A DNA stretch of 64,000 bases from Mumia xiangluensis (lineage in GTDB: Bacteria > Actinomycetota > Actinomycetes > Propionibacteriales > Nocardioidaceae), in the NCBI RefSeq assembly GCF_010994095.1, contig NZ_WJYO01000007.1:124001-188000 (forward strand), given 5' to 3'. Numbering within the stretch: the first letter of the stretch is position 1; each line of letters begins with the position of its first letter. The translations under genes and the position numbers were made by a program. Shown one piece after another: positions 1 through 7,802 of the stretch. The notes beneath the pieces are model-generated. The model saw nothing but the letters and a program-made list of their open reading frames with translations. It had not been told where the DNA came from and searched no databases.

Positions 1-1
1 G

Positions 2-544
2 GCCGGGGTCGCTCAAGGCATCGCCTTCCACGACGAGTACCGCTCCATGAGCGCCGTCCTCGTCGAGCTCGACTGCCGCCCCGAGGCCGTCGGCCGCACG
101 ATCCGCGATGCGGTGACCGGACCGCGGGTCACCAAGGCCGTGATCGCCGCGGACGTCGGCCTCGCCGTGAACCCACGCGGTCTCGAGGCGCAGATGATGG
201 GGTGCCTGATGGACGGCATCGCGCTCGCGCTGACCTCGAGCCTCCACCTCCGCGACGGCCACTTCCTCGAGGCGAGCTGGGACAACTACTTCTACACCCG
301 GCAGTGGAACACGCCGCCCGACCTGCAGATCTTCGTCATGCCTCCGACCACCGGAGACCCCGGTGGTGCAGGCGAGCTCGGCGTCGCGGCGTCGATGGCG
401 GCCGTGGCATGCGCGTACGGAAGGGCGACCGGGACGATGCCGACGACGTTCCCCATCAACCACGGGGTGCTGTCGTTCGAACCGAAGCCCACGGTGCCGC
501 CGATCCCGCAGTCCCCTACCGACGGCCTGCAACACGTCCGCTGA
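2..544 (+). CDS. Xanthine dehydrogenase / isoquinoline oxidoreductase-type molybdopterin subunit, C-terminal part
   Basis: The frame is open from base 2, so only the last 180 residues of a subunit usually over 700 residues long are present. The sequence matches the C-terminus of molybdenum hydroxylase large subunits: an AQMMGCLMDGIALAL helix and a GAGELG motif that carries the conserved catalytic glutamate region of the family. These cytoplasmic enzymes hydroxylate carbon in N-heterocycles, purines or aldehydes; the substrate cannot be read from this piece. The gene for a 2Fe-2S subunit follows 16 bases downstream, which supports a two-subunit IorA/IorB-like enzyme rather than a three-subunit enzyme with a FAD subunit, though a FAD gene could lie upstream of the window. 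Confidence 0.88.
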   Translation, partial: AGVAQGIAFHDEYRSMSAVLVELDCRPEAVGRTIRDAVTGPRVTKAVIAADVGLAVNPRGLEAQMMGCLMDGIALALTSSLHLRDGHFLEASWDNYFYTRQWNTPPDLQIFVMPPTTGDPGGAGELGVAASMAAVACAYGRATGTMPTTFPINHGVLSFEPKPTVPPIPQSPTDGLQHVR

Positions 545-560
545 CCGAGGAGAAGATCCC

Positions 561-1037
561 GTGCCCAAGCACACATTCCGGCTGAACGGTCGCCAGGTCG
601 CCGTCGATGTCGCCGACGACGTGCGCCTGCTGTGGGTCCTGCGCGACCTGCTCGGCGTCACCGGACCCAAGTACGGCTGCGGCATCAACGTCTGCAAGGC
701 CTGCACGAGCCACCTCAACGGCAAGGCCTTCAATCCGTGCGCCGTCCCCGTCAAGGACATCGGCCCCACCGACGAGGTCACCACGATCGAGGGCCTTCCT
801 GACACGGTCGGCCGCTCACTCCACCCCATGCAGGAGGCATGGATCGAACGCGACGTTGCCCAGTGCGGCTACTGCCAGCCTGGTCAGATCATGACGGCGG
901 TCGCGCTCGTACGCCGGGTCGCCGCCGAAGGCCGTTCGATCACCGACGAGGACCTCGACGGGATCCGCAACATCTGCCGCTGTGGCACCTACTCGCGCAT
1001 CCGCGACGCGATCCGGTCCGGCGCGGCGGAGATGTGA
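561..1037 (+). CDS. 2Fe-2S subunit of molybdenum hydroxylase (CoxS/IorA family)
   Basis: This 158-residue protein starts at GTG 561, preceded by GAGGAGA as ribosome binding site, and ends in TGA. The N-terminal plant-ferredoxin-type cluster is seen as YGCGINVCKAC plus a later Cys (FNPCAV). The C-terminal four-helix 2Fe-2S domain shows CGYCQPGQIM and CRCGTYSRIR. Two such clusters pass electrons from the molybdenum cofactor to the acceptor. The length is normal for the family (about 150-170). It follows the large subunit in the same operon. The substrate is unknown. Confidence 0.93.
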   Translation: MPKHTFRLNGRQVAVDVADDVRLLWVLRDLLGVTGPKYGCGINVCKACTSHLNGKAFNPCAVPVKDIGPTDEVTTIEGLPDTVGRSLHPMQEAWIERDVAQCGYCQPGQIMTAVALVRRVAAEGRSITDEDLDGIRNICRCGTYSRIRDAIRSGAAEM

Positions 1038-1046
1038 ACGCGTGAC

Positions 1047-1081
1047 GGAGCCGAGCCGGTCCCGTGCACCGACTCGGCTCC
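1047..1081 (+). terminator. Strong hairpin after the molybdenum hydroxylase genes
   Basis: Arms GGAGCCGAG (1047-1055) and CTCGGCTCC (1073-1081) pair perfectly over 9 bp, with a further CGGT/ACCG pairing inside the loop. The hairpin starts 9 bases after the stop codon of the 2Fe-2S subunit. No T-run follows, which is common for actinobacterial terminators. It lies between convergent genes and could stop transcription from both sides. Confidence 0.7.
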
Positions 1082-1132
1082 GCGAGACCGCGTCGGTGGC
1101 GACGGCGTACCGCTTGTCCAGCCGTGGCCACG

Positions 1133-2146
1133 TCAGCCGTCTCGGCGCGCCGGAGGCATGAGCCGACCGGCGAGCACCGCGACGCCGCCGAGGACGAGCG
1201 CGGCGCCGATCGTCACGGTGCGCCACACGAACAGCGCGGCGACCAGGGAGCCCTCGAGCTCCGGACCCGCGTACGCGACCATGATCGCGACGGCGGACGC
1301 GTCGAGGACCCCGAGGCCGAAGATCGGCAGCAGGGTCATGGGATAGACCAGCAGGTACGCGGCGACCGCCTCGCTGGCAGGCAGCGCGTCGGCTCCGACC
1401 CCGACGAACCGCACGCTCAGCAGCAGGATCGCGGCGTCGCACGCGAGCATCACCAGCAGTGCCGCCAGCGACCGGGGCAGTCCCGTCGAGAGGCGGCCCG
1501 AGATCTGTTCGCGGAACGCGGTGGCCGCCGCCTCCCACTCCTCGGGATCGACGCTGCGCCGGACCGTACGGACGCTCCGCCCGGCAACGAGCCCGACGCG
1601 GCCCGCCGTCGTCCGTCCCCGCGCGACGAGGTAGACCACGACGAGGATGACCGCCGCGACCGATCCTCCGGCGAGGGCTCCAGCACCGAACGACGAGTCG
1701 AACCTGTCGGTGAGCACGAGGACGAACCCGATCACCGGCGCGGACCACCGCACCGTGTTGTGGGCGACCTTCGTCATGACCACCCCGGCGACCGCGGCCG
1801 GTGGCTCGACGCGCCACCGCGCGAGCATCGTGAGACGGATCGCGGTGTCGGCCGGCGGTGGCGCCACGACGCGCATCAACATGGCGGCCTGGTCGCTCAC
1901 GACGGCGCGAGTCATGCCCAGCCCGGGGACGAAGAGGGCCGTCGGGACAGCGCTCAGGACCTGGCGCACGACCACGACACCGAACAGCACTACGAGCTGC
2001 CACGCCGCCAGCTTCGCGAGCGCGTCGCCGACGTCCTCCCAGTCGACCGTGCCGACGCGGACGATGATGAACCACCCCAGCAGCAACGACGCGGTGAGCA
2101 GCACCAGCGTGCGGATCGACCGGGATGCGCGTCCTGAGCGACTCAT
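1133..2146 (-). CDS. Flippase-like / lysylphosphatidylglycerol synthase TM-family membrane protein, copy 2
   Basis: This 337-residue integral membrane protein starts at ATG 2146, overlapping the stop of the upstream paralogue by four bases (ATGA). The pattern of about seven to eight hydrophobic helices with a conserved RWSAPVIGFVLVLTDRFDSS segment and LTDRF...LPIFGLGVLDA motif fits the UPF0104/LPG synthase TM-domain family (AglD-like). Members without the cytosolic synthase domain are thought to move or handle lipid intermediates; no catalytic domain is present here. It is a close paralogue of the next gene (same TDRFDSSF, VDW, RSVDP and FVGV blocks), so the pair arose by tandem duplication. 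Precise role unknown. Confidence 0.75.
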   Translation of the reverse strand: MSRSGRASRSIRTLVLLTASLLLGWFIIVRVGTVDWEDVGDALAKLAAWQLVVLFGVVVVRQVLSAVPTALFVPGLGMTRAVVSDQAAMLMRVVAPPPADTAIRLTMLARWRVEPPAAVAGVVMTKVAHNTVRWSAPVIGFVLVLTDRFDSSFGAGALAGGSVAAVILVVVYLVARGRTTAGRVGLVAGRSVRTVRRSVDPEEWEAAATAFREQISGRLSTGLPRSLAALLVMLACDAAILLLSVRFVGVGADALPASEAVAAYLLVYPMTLLPIFGLGVLDASAVAIMVAYAGPELEGSLVAALFVWRTVTIGAALVLGGVAVLAGRLMPPARRDG

Positions 2147-3189
2147 CCTGACGCCGGGGCCGTCGGGGCGACGGGATCAGGAGCCGGGCCCATCCGTCGC
2201 CAGAGCAGCACGGCGAAGGCGCCGAGCGTCAGCGGCGTGCCGATCGTGACGGCGCGCCACACGATCATCGCGGCCACGAGCGGAGCCTCGTACGAGATCC
2301 CGGCGTAGGCGACCATGATGGCGACTGCCGCCGCGTCCAGAGCACCGATCCCGAAGACGGGAAGCATCGTCAGCGGATAGGTGAGGAAGTACGCGGCGAC
2401 GATCTCGATCGACGGGAGCGCGTCGGACGAGACACCGACGAACCGCACCGCGAGCAGGAGAGCGGTCGCGTCGCACACCATCATCGCGAGCAGCGCCAGC
2501 AGCGAGCGCGGGAAGCCGCGGCGGAGCTTGTCCGCGATGTGTCCACGAAAGGTCGCCACGCTCTGCGCCCACACGTCCGGGTCGACACTGCGTCGCACCA
2601 CACGGACGACCCGACCCGCCGACCGGCCGACCCAGCGAGCCGCCGACGCGCCGCTCGCGATCACCCAGATCGCGACCACGAGAGCGAGGGCCGCCAGCCC
2701 CCCGGCCAGCGCTCCGGTCGCGAACGACGAGTCGAACCGGTCGGTCAGCACGAGGACGAAACCGATCACGGGAGCAGACCAGCGGACCACGTAGAACGAC
2801 ACCGTGTTCATCACGACGCCCGCCAACCCGCGCGACACGTCGATCCCCCACCCGGCGAACATCGTCATCCTGATCGCCAGGTCCGCAGGCGGCGGGGCAA
2901 GCGTGCACATCAGGATCGACGCCTGGTCGTTCACCACCGCCCGAGGAAGCCCGAGCCCGTCGATGAAGATCGCCAGCGGCCAGGCATTGAGGGCCTGCCG
3001 CAGGACCACGACGGCGACGAGCAGCACCAGCTGCCACAGGTGCAGCTGCCCCAGCGCGTCACCGACAGCCTGCCAGTCGACCGCCCCGACGAGACCGATG
3101 ATGATCCAGCCCGCCGCGAGCGACAGCGCGAGCAGCACCACAGGGCGTACGAGGCGTCGTAGACCCGCCGAACCGTTCATCGTCGCCAT
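2143..3189 (-). CDS. Flippase-like / lysylphosphatidylglycerol synthase TM-family membrane protein, copy 1
   Basis: This protein is 348 residues from ATG 3189. A GTG at 3210 and an ATG at 3180 are also in frame; none has a strong ribosome binding site, so the start is uncertain. It is multi-pass and alignable along its length with the downstream gene, including VDWQAVGDAL, APPPADLAIRMTM, RWSAPVIGFVLVLTDRFDSS and LPVFGIGALDAAAVAIMVAY. It belongs to the LPG synthase TM-domain family and lacks the C-terminal aminoacyl-transferase domain of MprF. The ATGA overlap with its paralogue implies translational coupling and perhaps a heteromer. Confidence 0.75.
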   Translation of the reverse strand: MATMNGSAGLRRLVRPVVLLALSLAAGWIIIGLVGAVDWQAVGDALGQLHLWQLVLLVAVVVLRQALNAWPLAIFIDGLGLPRAVVNDQASILMCTLAPPPADLAIRMTMFAGWGIDVSRGLAGVVMNTVSFYVVRWSAPVIGFVLVLTDRFDSSFATGALAGGLAALALVVAIWVIASGASAARWVGRSAGRVVRVVRRSVDPDVWAQSVATFRGHIADKLRRGFPRSLLALLAMMVCDATALLLAVRFVGVSSDALPSIEIVAAYFLTYPLTMLPVFGIGALDAAAVAIMVAYAGISYEAPLVAAMIVWRAVTIGTPLTLGAFAVLLWRRMGPAPDPVAPTAPASG

Positions 3190-3254
3190 CCGATGCTCGC
3201 CGACAACCACTCAGGAGCGTAGTCATTGTGCGAGCATCCGCTGGCTGAACCGGC

Positions 3255-3896
3255 TCACCGGGTCCGTTCGGTCACCGGCTGCCGCAGGATCGTCCTGAGC
3301 CTCGCGGGCTCGGTCTTGCGCGGGTCGGACAGGTAGATCTCGTGGTGGCGCTCGCGCGGCTCGAGCCCGTGGGCGGGAAGGAACTCGTCGTGGAGGCGGC
3401 GCAGCGTCGGGGCCTCGTCGTCGTACGAGCCTCGGTGGAGGATCTGGACGCTGCGCCCCTCGCGGAACCGGTCGAAACGCAGCAGTTCGAGCGCCGGCAA
3501 CGCCTTCTTCCGTCGTGCCGCGGCGAGCGCCTCGTCGGCGAGGTCGGCGGTGATCCAGTCCGGCTGGGCGATCATCATCGTCCAGTCCCACGCGCTCTTC
3601 TCGCGCGTCCGGAAGACCGCCCAGTCCTCGGCCGACCACAGGCCCTCCAGCGGCGCCACGGTGTGCACACGATCCAGCTGCGCCTTCGCGAGCGCGCGGA
3701 CGGCGTACGACGTCGTGTAGAGCGCCTCGACCGCCTCCTTGTACGCCGAGGACGTGTTGGGGTCACCGTGACCATCGACCATCACGAAGGCCATCTCCGG
3801 CACGTCGACGAGCACGAACTCGTCGGCCCTGGGTGCGTAGAGGTCCTTGCGCTCGCGCTTGATGTCGTAGGTCTGCACCCGCTGATACTCACGCAT
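3255..3896 (-). CDS. GyrI-like small-molecule binding domain protein
   Basis: This single-domain cytosolic protein has about 213 residues and starts at ATG 3896 (an in-frame ATG at 3899 precedes it). The sequence fits the GyrI-like / AraC effector-binding fold: FVLVDVPEMAFVMVDGHGDP near the N-terminus and a C-terminal HHEIYLSDPRKTEP segment that is diagnostic of this group. There is no DNA-binding domain, so it acts as a stand-alone ligand-binding or hydrolase-like member, as known for GyrI-like proteins. It lies back to back with a TetR gene, with only 32 bases between the starts, and may share that regulation. Substrate unknown. Confidence 0.8.
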   Translation of the reverse strand: MREYQRVQTYDIKRERKDLYAPRADEFVLVDVPEMAFVMVDGHGDPNTSSAYKEAVEALYTTSYAVRALAKAQLDRVHTVAPLEGLWSAEDWAVFRTREKSAWDWTMMIAQPDWITADLADEALAAARRKKALPALELLRFDRFREGRSVQILHRGSYDDEAPTLRRLHDEFLPAHGLEPRERHHEIYLSDPRKTEPARLRTILRQPVTERTR

Positions 3897-3928
3897 CACG
3901 CACCGATCCGCTGTGAGACGGTGTCTGC

Positions 3929-4549
3929 ATGGGCGCCGGGACTTCGGAGGGCACGACTCGCCGCGGACGGCCGGGGTACGACCAGGAGACCCTCGTGCGG
4001 CGGGCGGTCGAGGTCTTCAACCGGCGCGGGTACGACGCGACGAGCGTCGGCGACCTGGCCTCGGAGCTCGGTCTCACGAAGTCCGCGATCTACCACCACG
4101 TCCCGAGCAAGGAGCACCTGCTCTCGCTCGCCCTCGACGACGCGCTCGACTCGCTCGAGGTCGTGATCGACGCTGCCGTTCGCGAGTCGCCCGCCATGAG
4201 CGCGTACGAGAGCCTCCGTACGGCGGTGCGCCGCAGCGTCGAGGTCCTCGTCGACAAGCTCCCGTCGGTCACGCTGCTGCTGCGCGTGCGCGGCAACAGC
4301 GCGATCGAGCTGCAGGCGCTCGAGCGGCGGCGCCACATCGACGAGCAGCTCGCCGGCCTGGTCCGCAGCGCTGTCGCCGAGGGCGCGCTGCGCGACGACG
4401 TCTCTCCCGAGCTGATCAGCCGCCTGGTCTTCGGGATGGTGAACTCGTTGACCGAGTGGTACCGAGCCGACGGGGACGTCGACGTCGCCGTGCTCGCGGA
4501 CGCTGTCGTGTCGTTGGCGTTCGACGGGCTCGCGCTGCCTCAGGCCTGA
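3929..4549 (+). CDS. TetR-family regulator, candidate PaaR
   Basis: This is a 206-residue repressor. The N-terminal helix-turn-helix is clear: FNRRGYDATSVGDLASELGL, then TKSAIYHHVPSKEHLL (residues about 30-70). The remainder is a helical ligand-binding domain. It is convergent with the thioesterase/paaEDCBA operon, with stop codons one base apart. TetR proteins beside paa genes in actinobacteria and Thermus commonly repress them and respond to phenylacetyl-CoA, so this is the obvious candidate for the palindrome upstream of paaA. That assignment is inference from position; the divergent GyrI-like gene could also be its target. Confidence 0.8.
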   Translation: MGAGTSEGTTRRGRPGYDQETLVRRAVEVFNRRGYDATSVGDLASELGLTKSAIYHHVPSKEHLLSLALDDALDSLEVVIDAAVRESPAMSAYESLRTAVRRSVEVLVDKLPSVTLLLRVRGNSAIELQALERRRHIDEQLAGLVRSAVAEGALRDDVSPELISRLVFGMVNSLTEWYRADGDVDVAVLADAVVSLAFDGLALPQA

Positions 4550-4550
4550 G

Positions 4551-4988
4551 TCACTCGATCGGGCGTCCGAGGCTTCGGCTGCGCCCCCGGAACTCGGCGA
4601 CCGTCGCTCCGTCGTGGGAGCGCCGCACCGTCACGTCGTACACGCCCGACCGGCCTTGCCGTGCCCGCTCGGCCGCCTCTGCCACGAGCGTGTCGCCGAG
4701 GTGCGCAGGCTGGAGGAACGTGACGTCGAAGCCGGCCGCGACCGTGACGACGCCGTCGGTGTTGCATGCCACCGCGAACGCGGAGTCGGCCAGCGACGCG
4801 ATGAGGCCCCCGTGGCACAGGGCGTGCCCGTTGACCATGTCGTCGCGGACGACCATCGAGACCCGGGCACGACCAGGGGCGACGTCCTCGATGGTCATCC
4901 CCAGCGCCTTGCTCGCGGCGTCCCCCTCCCACATCGCCGCGGCGCTGCGCTCGGCCCGCTGCTGCGCGTGCTCGTCCGGCCTGCTCAC
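4551..4988 (-). CDS. paaI: PaaI-like hotdog-fold acyl-CoA thioesterase
   Basis: This 145-residue protein starts at GTG 4988, which overlaps the paaE stop by four bases (GTGA). The hotdog fold is visible in VNGHALCHGGLIASLADSAF, the PaaI signature with the catalytic NGH...HGG region, followed by VAAGFDVTFLQPAHLGD. PaaI hydrolyses ring-hydroxylated or stalled phenylacetyl-CoA derivatives and so frees CoA when the epoxide pathway jams. It is the last gene of the paa operon here. A much longer open frame continues upstream but only shadows paaE. Confidence 0.9.
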   Translation of the reverse strand: MSRPDEHAQQRAERSAAAMWEGDAASKALGMTIEDVAPGRARVSMVVRDDMVNGHALCHGGLIASLADSAFAVACNTDGVVTVAAGFDVTFLQPAHLGDTLVAEAAERARQGRSGVYDVTVRRSHDGATVAEFRGRSRSLGRPIE

Positions 4989-6037
4989 GCGTCGAAGTCC
5001 ACGGTGAGGGTGTCGCTGACCGGGAACGACTGGCAGGTGAGCACGAACCCGCGCTCGAGCTCGTCGGGCGTCAGCGCGTAGTTGCGCCGCATGTCGACCT
5101 CCCCGTCGCGCAGCTGCGCCCGGCACGTGCCACAGACGCCGCCCTTGCACGCGAACGGCAGGTCCGTACGAACGCGCTGGGCCGCGTCGAGGATCGTCTC
5201 GCCACGCGACATCGGCGACGTGGCGCTGCGCCCCTCGAGGACCACCGTGACGTCGCTCGTCGCGCCGTCGACGACAGGGTCCGCGCGGTGCACCTCCGGC
5301 GGCGGCTCGTCCACGTAGAACAGCTCGACGTGCACCCGCTCCTGCGCCACGCCGAGCTCGGACAGCACGGCGCGCGCGTCGGCGAGCATCGCGAACGGTC
5401 CGCACAGCCACACGTGGTCGAGGTCGCTGACCGGGACGAGGAGCGTCAGCAGCTCACGCAGCCGGTCGGCTTCGAGACGCCCCGAGAACAGGTCGACGTC
5501 GCGCGGCTCGCGGGACAGCACGTGGACGAGCTCGAAGCGCGAGCAGTAACGGTTCTTGAGGTCGGCCAGCTCCTCGACGAACATCACCGTCGACGTCCGA
5601 CGGTTGCCGTACACGAGGGTGACGGTCGCGTCGGGGTTCCTCAGCACGGTGCTCGCGATCGACAGCATCGGCGTGATCCCGGAGCCGGCGGCGATGCACA
5701 GGTGGCGGCCACCCTCGGCGGGGTCGGCACGGAAACCTCCCGCCGGCGGCAGCACCTCGACCTCGGTCCCGGGCGTCACGTCGCGCGAGAGCCAGCGGGA
5801 GAACATCCCGTCGGGGATCTCTCGCACGCCGATGCGGAGGCGGTCTCCGACGGGTGCGCAGATCGAATACGACCGGCGCTGCTCCTGCCCGTCGACGAAG
5901 CGGCGCAGCGTGAGCGACTGCCCGGCAGCGAACACGTACGCGTCGGCGAGGTCGTCGGGGACGTCGAAGGTGACCGCGACGGCGTCGTCGGTGAGCCTCT
6001 CGATGCCGGCGACGGTCAGGGTCCCGAACGCGGGCAC
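4985..6037 (-). CDS. paaE: Phenylacetyl-CoA epoxidase reductase subunit PaaE
   Basis: This 350-residue protein starts at GTG 6037 with AAGGAG about seven bases upstream. Domains in order: FAD-binding barrel with RSYSICAP (RxYS motif), NAD-binding domain with AAGSGITPMLSIASTVL and CGPF, and a C-terminal plant-type ferredoxin with CKGGVCGTCRAQL and a distal Cys (VLTCQS). It passes electrons from NADPH to the di-iron PaaA subunit. The 2Fe-2S domain is at the C-terminus as expected for PaaE. The gene begins one base after the paaD stop. Confidence 0.96.
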   Translation of the reverse strand: MPAFGTLTVAGIERLTDDAVAVTFDVPDDLADAYVFAAGQSLTLRRFVDGQEQRRSYSICAPVGDRLRIGVREIPDGMFSRWLSRDVTPGTEVEVLPPAGGFRADPAEGGRHLCIAAGSGITPMLSIASTVLRNPDATVTLVYGNRRTSTVMFVEELADLKNRYCSRFELVHVLSREPRDVDLFSGRLEADRLRELLTLLVPVSDLDHVWLCGPFAMLADARAVLSELGVAQERVHVELFYVDEPPPEVHRADPVVDGATSDVTVVLEGRSATSPMSRGETILDAAQRVRTDLPFACKGGVCGTCRAQLRDGEVDMRRNYALTPDELERGFVLTCQSFPVSDTLTVDFDA

Positions 6038-6038
6038 G

Positions 6039-6542
6039 TCAGATCTCCTTCACGTGCTCGAACGGCTCGCTGCAGCGGACGCACCGATACAACGCCTTGC
6101 AGGCGGTCGGACCGAACTCCGACGTCAGCGCGGCGTCGGACGCTCCGCACCGCGGGCACCGCACCGCGCGACGAGTCGGGACCAGCGTCAGCGGCACCGG
6201 CCCGTCGTACCGGGGAGCGGGGCCGGGTGCAGACAGCCCGTGCGCGGCGAGGGCGCGACGACCGCGTTCGCTGATCCAGTCGCTCGACCAGGCGGGCTCC
6301 AGCACCACGTCGACCCGCACGTCGGCGAAGCCCGCACCCCGGAGCGTACGGACGAGGTCGTCGCGCATCGACGTCATCGCGGGACATCCCGAGTACGTCG
6401 GGGTGATGGTCGCGACCACGCTCCCGTCGTCCTCGACCTGGACGGCGCGCAACACGCCGAGGTCCTCGAGGGTGAGCATCGGCATCTCCGGGTCGACGAC
6501 GCGCGCGGCGACGCCGTACGCCACCTGGTCCGCCGCCAGCAC
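6039..6542 (-). CDS. paaD: Phenylacetyl-CoA epoxidase accessory subunit PaaD
   Basis: About 167 residues. The start chosen is GTG 6542 because GGGGAGG lies eight bases upstream; GTG codons at 6548 and 6551 are also in frame and would overlap the paaC stop. An N-terminal MIP18/SufT-like domain (VVDPEMPMLTLEDLGVL; YSGCPAMTSMRDD) is followed by a zinc-ribbon tail with CPRCGASDAA and CVRCSEPF. PaaD is needed for iron or cluster assembly of the PaaABCE complex rather than for catalysis. The four-cysteine ribbon is typical of the family. Confidence 0.94.
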   Translation of the reverse strand: MLAADQVAYGVAARVVDPEMPMLTLEDLGVLRAVQVEDDGSVVATITPTYSGCPAMTSMRDDLVRTLRGAGFADVRVDVVLEPAWSSDWISERGRRALAAHGLSAPGPAPRYDGPVPLTLVPTRRAVRCPRCGASDAALTSEFGPTACKALYRCVRCSEPFEHVKEI

Positions 6543-6544
6543 GG

Positions 6545-7501
6545 TCACCACCTCCCCATCGGGTGCGCGCGCGCCACGACCTGCATCTCGGCGAGCATCC
6601 GGCTCAGCGCCTCGGTGTGGAGTCCGTCCCGCCCCTTGCGCCCGTGCACGCCGGCGAGGGGCGACGCGTCCGGGCGTACGACGTCGCTGACCGCGAACAC
6701 CTGCGCGAGGACCGCGTCGACCTCTGCGGACACCGTCGAGGGGTCGACCCCCACGCCGCAGTCCGCCACCCGTGCCTCGACGTCGTGGACGTCGGTGAGC
6801 TCACTGCGCAGCGGCCATATGCGGTCGAGCGCCGCGACGGTCCGTGCCCGCGACTCGTCGGTGCCCTGCGCGAGAGTGAGGAACCAGCGCCCGGCGTAGT
6901 CGCGGTGGTACGCCAGCTCCTTGACGCCCTTCGCGGCGACGGCGGCGAGCACCGAGTCACGGCTGCCGCGGAGCCGCTCGAGCAGCGCCAGCCGCCACGT
7001 CGAGAACACGAGCAGCCGCACGACCACGTCCGCGAAGTCCCGGTCCTCGACCTCGGCGAGCCGCACGTTGCGGAAGTCGCCGGCCTCCCGGAAGTACGCC
7101 AGCGCATCCTCCGGCAGGACCGGCGACCCCTCCGGCAAGGCAGGCACCACCGACGGATCGGCCGCGGCCGCACGGGCCAGCAGCAGCCGCGCCTGACCGA
7201 GGAGGTCGAGCGCCGTGTTCGCGAGCGCGATGTCCTCCTCCAGATCCGGCGCGTTGCTGCACCACTGCGAGAGGCGGTGCGACATGACGAGCGCGTCGTC
7301 GGCGAGCATCACCGCGTACGTCGCGAGGTCGCGCCGGTCGACCCCGTCCGGGAGCGTGGCGTCGACGCCGGCGAGCGGGTCGGCGCTCTGCGCGTCGTAC
7401 GCCGCGATCCCGAACGCCCAGTGGGACGGGTCGCCGCCGAGCAGTCCGGCGTACGGGTTGTCCGTGTCGGGCTGCTCGTCGGTCGGACCTGTCGAGACCA
7501 T
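6545..7501 (-). CDS. paaC: Phenylacetyl-CoA epoxidase structural subunit PaaC
   Basis: This 318-residue protein starts at ATG 7501, five bases after GAGG; a GTG at 7504 precedes it directly. It is a ferritin-like helical protein with LADDALVMSHRLSQWC, LLGQARLLLARAA and KELAYHRDYAGRWFLTLAQG motifs of PaaC. PaaC is the non-catalytic partner that forms the core heterodimer with PaaA. It is slightly longer than the E. coli protein (248), with an N-terminal extension usual in actinobacteria. It lies in the operon between paaB and paaD. Confidence 0.95.
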   Translation of the reverse strand: MVSTGPTDEQPDTDNPYAGLLGGDPSHWAFGIAAYDAQSADPLAGVDATLPDGVDRRDLATYAVMLADDALVMSHRLSQWCSNAPDLEEDIALANTALDLLGQARLLLARAAAADPSVVPALPEGSPVLPEDALAYFREAGDFRNVRLAEVEDRDFADVVVRLLVFSTWRLALLERLRGSRDSVLAAVAAKGVKELAYHRDYAGRWFLTLAQGTDESRARTVAALDRIWPLRSELTDVHDVEARVADCGVGVDPSTVSAEVDAVLAQVFAVSDVVRPDASPLAGVHGRKGRDGLHTEALSRMLAEMQVVARAHPMGRW

Positions 7502-7508
7502 CACGACC

Positions 7509-7802
7509 TCACATGTGAGGGACGTCGTCGGGGATGTCGTAGAACGTCGGGTGCCGGTAGACCTTGTCGGCGCTCGGCGCGAACATCGGGTCCTTCTCGT
7601 CCGGGCTCGACGCCGTGATCGCGTCCGAGCGCACGACCCAGATGCTCACGCCCTCGCTGCGGCGCGTGTAGACGTCGCGCGCGTGCCGCACGGCCATCTC
7701 GTCGTCGGGTGCGTGGAGCGAGCCGACGTGCACGTGGTTGAGCCCGCGCTTGCCGCGGACGAACACCTCGTAGAGCGGCCACTCGGCCCTCACGCCGCTC
7801 AT
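7509..7802 (-). CDS. paaB: Phenylacetyl-CoA epoxidase subunit PaaB
   Basis: This 97-residue protein starts at ATG 7802, which overlaps the paaA stop (ATGA). PaaB-specific features are [20 protein letters not shown] near the N-terminus and [20 protein letters not shown] at the C-terminus. PaaB bridges PaaAC dimers in the epoxidase. There is no good ribosome binding site upstream, because the preceding bases belong to a palindromic repeat; translation is probably coupled to paaA. Confidence 0.95.
   Translation of the reverse strand: MSGVRAEWPLYEVFVRGKRGLNHVHVGSLHAPDDEMAVRHARDVYTRRSEGVSIWVVRSDAITASSPDEKDPMFAPSADKVYRHPTFYDIPDDVPHM

Noticed and set aside
816-2075. Long minus-strand open frame of over 400 codons across the 2Fe-2S gene and the first membrane protein
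   Set aside because: Its product is Arg/Gly/Asp-rich low-complexity typical of a shadow frame in high-GC DNA, while the overlapping frames show clear family motifs.
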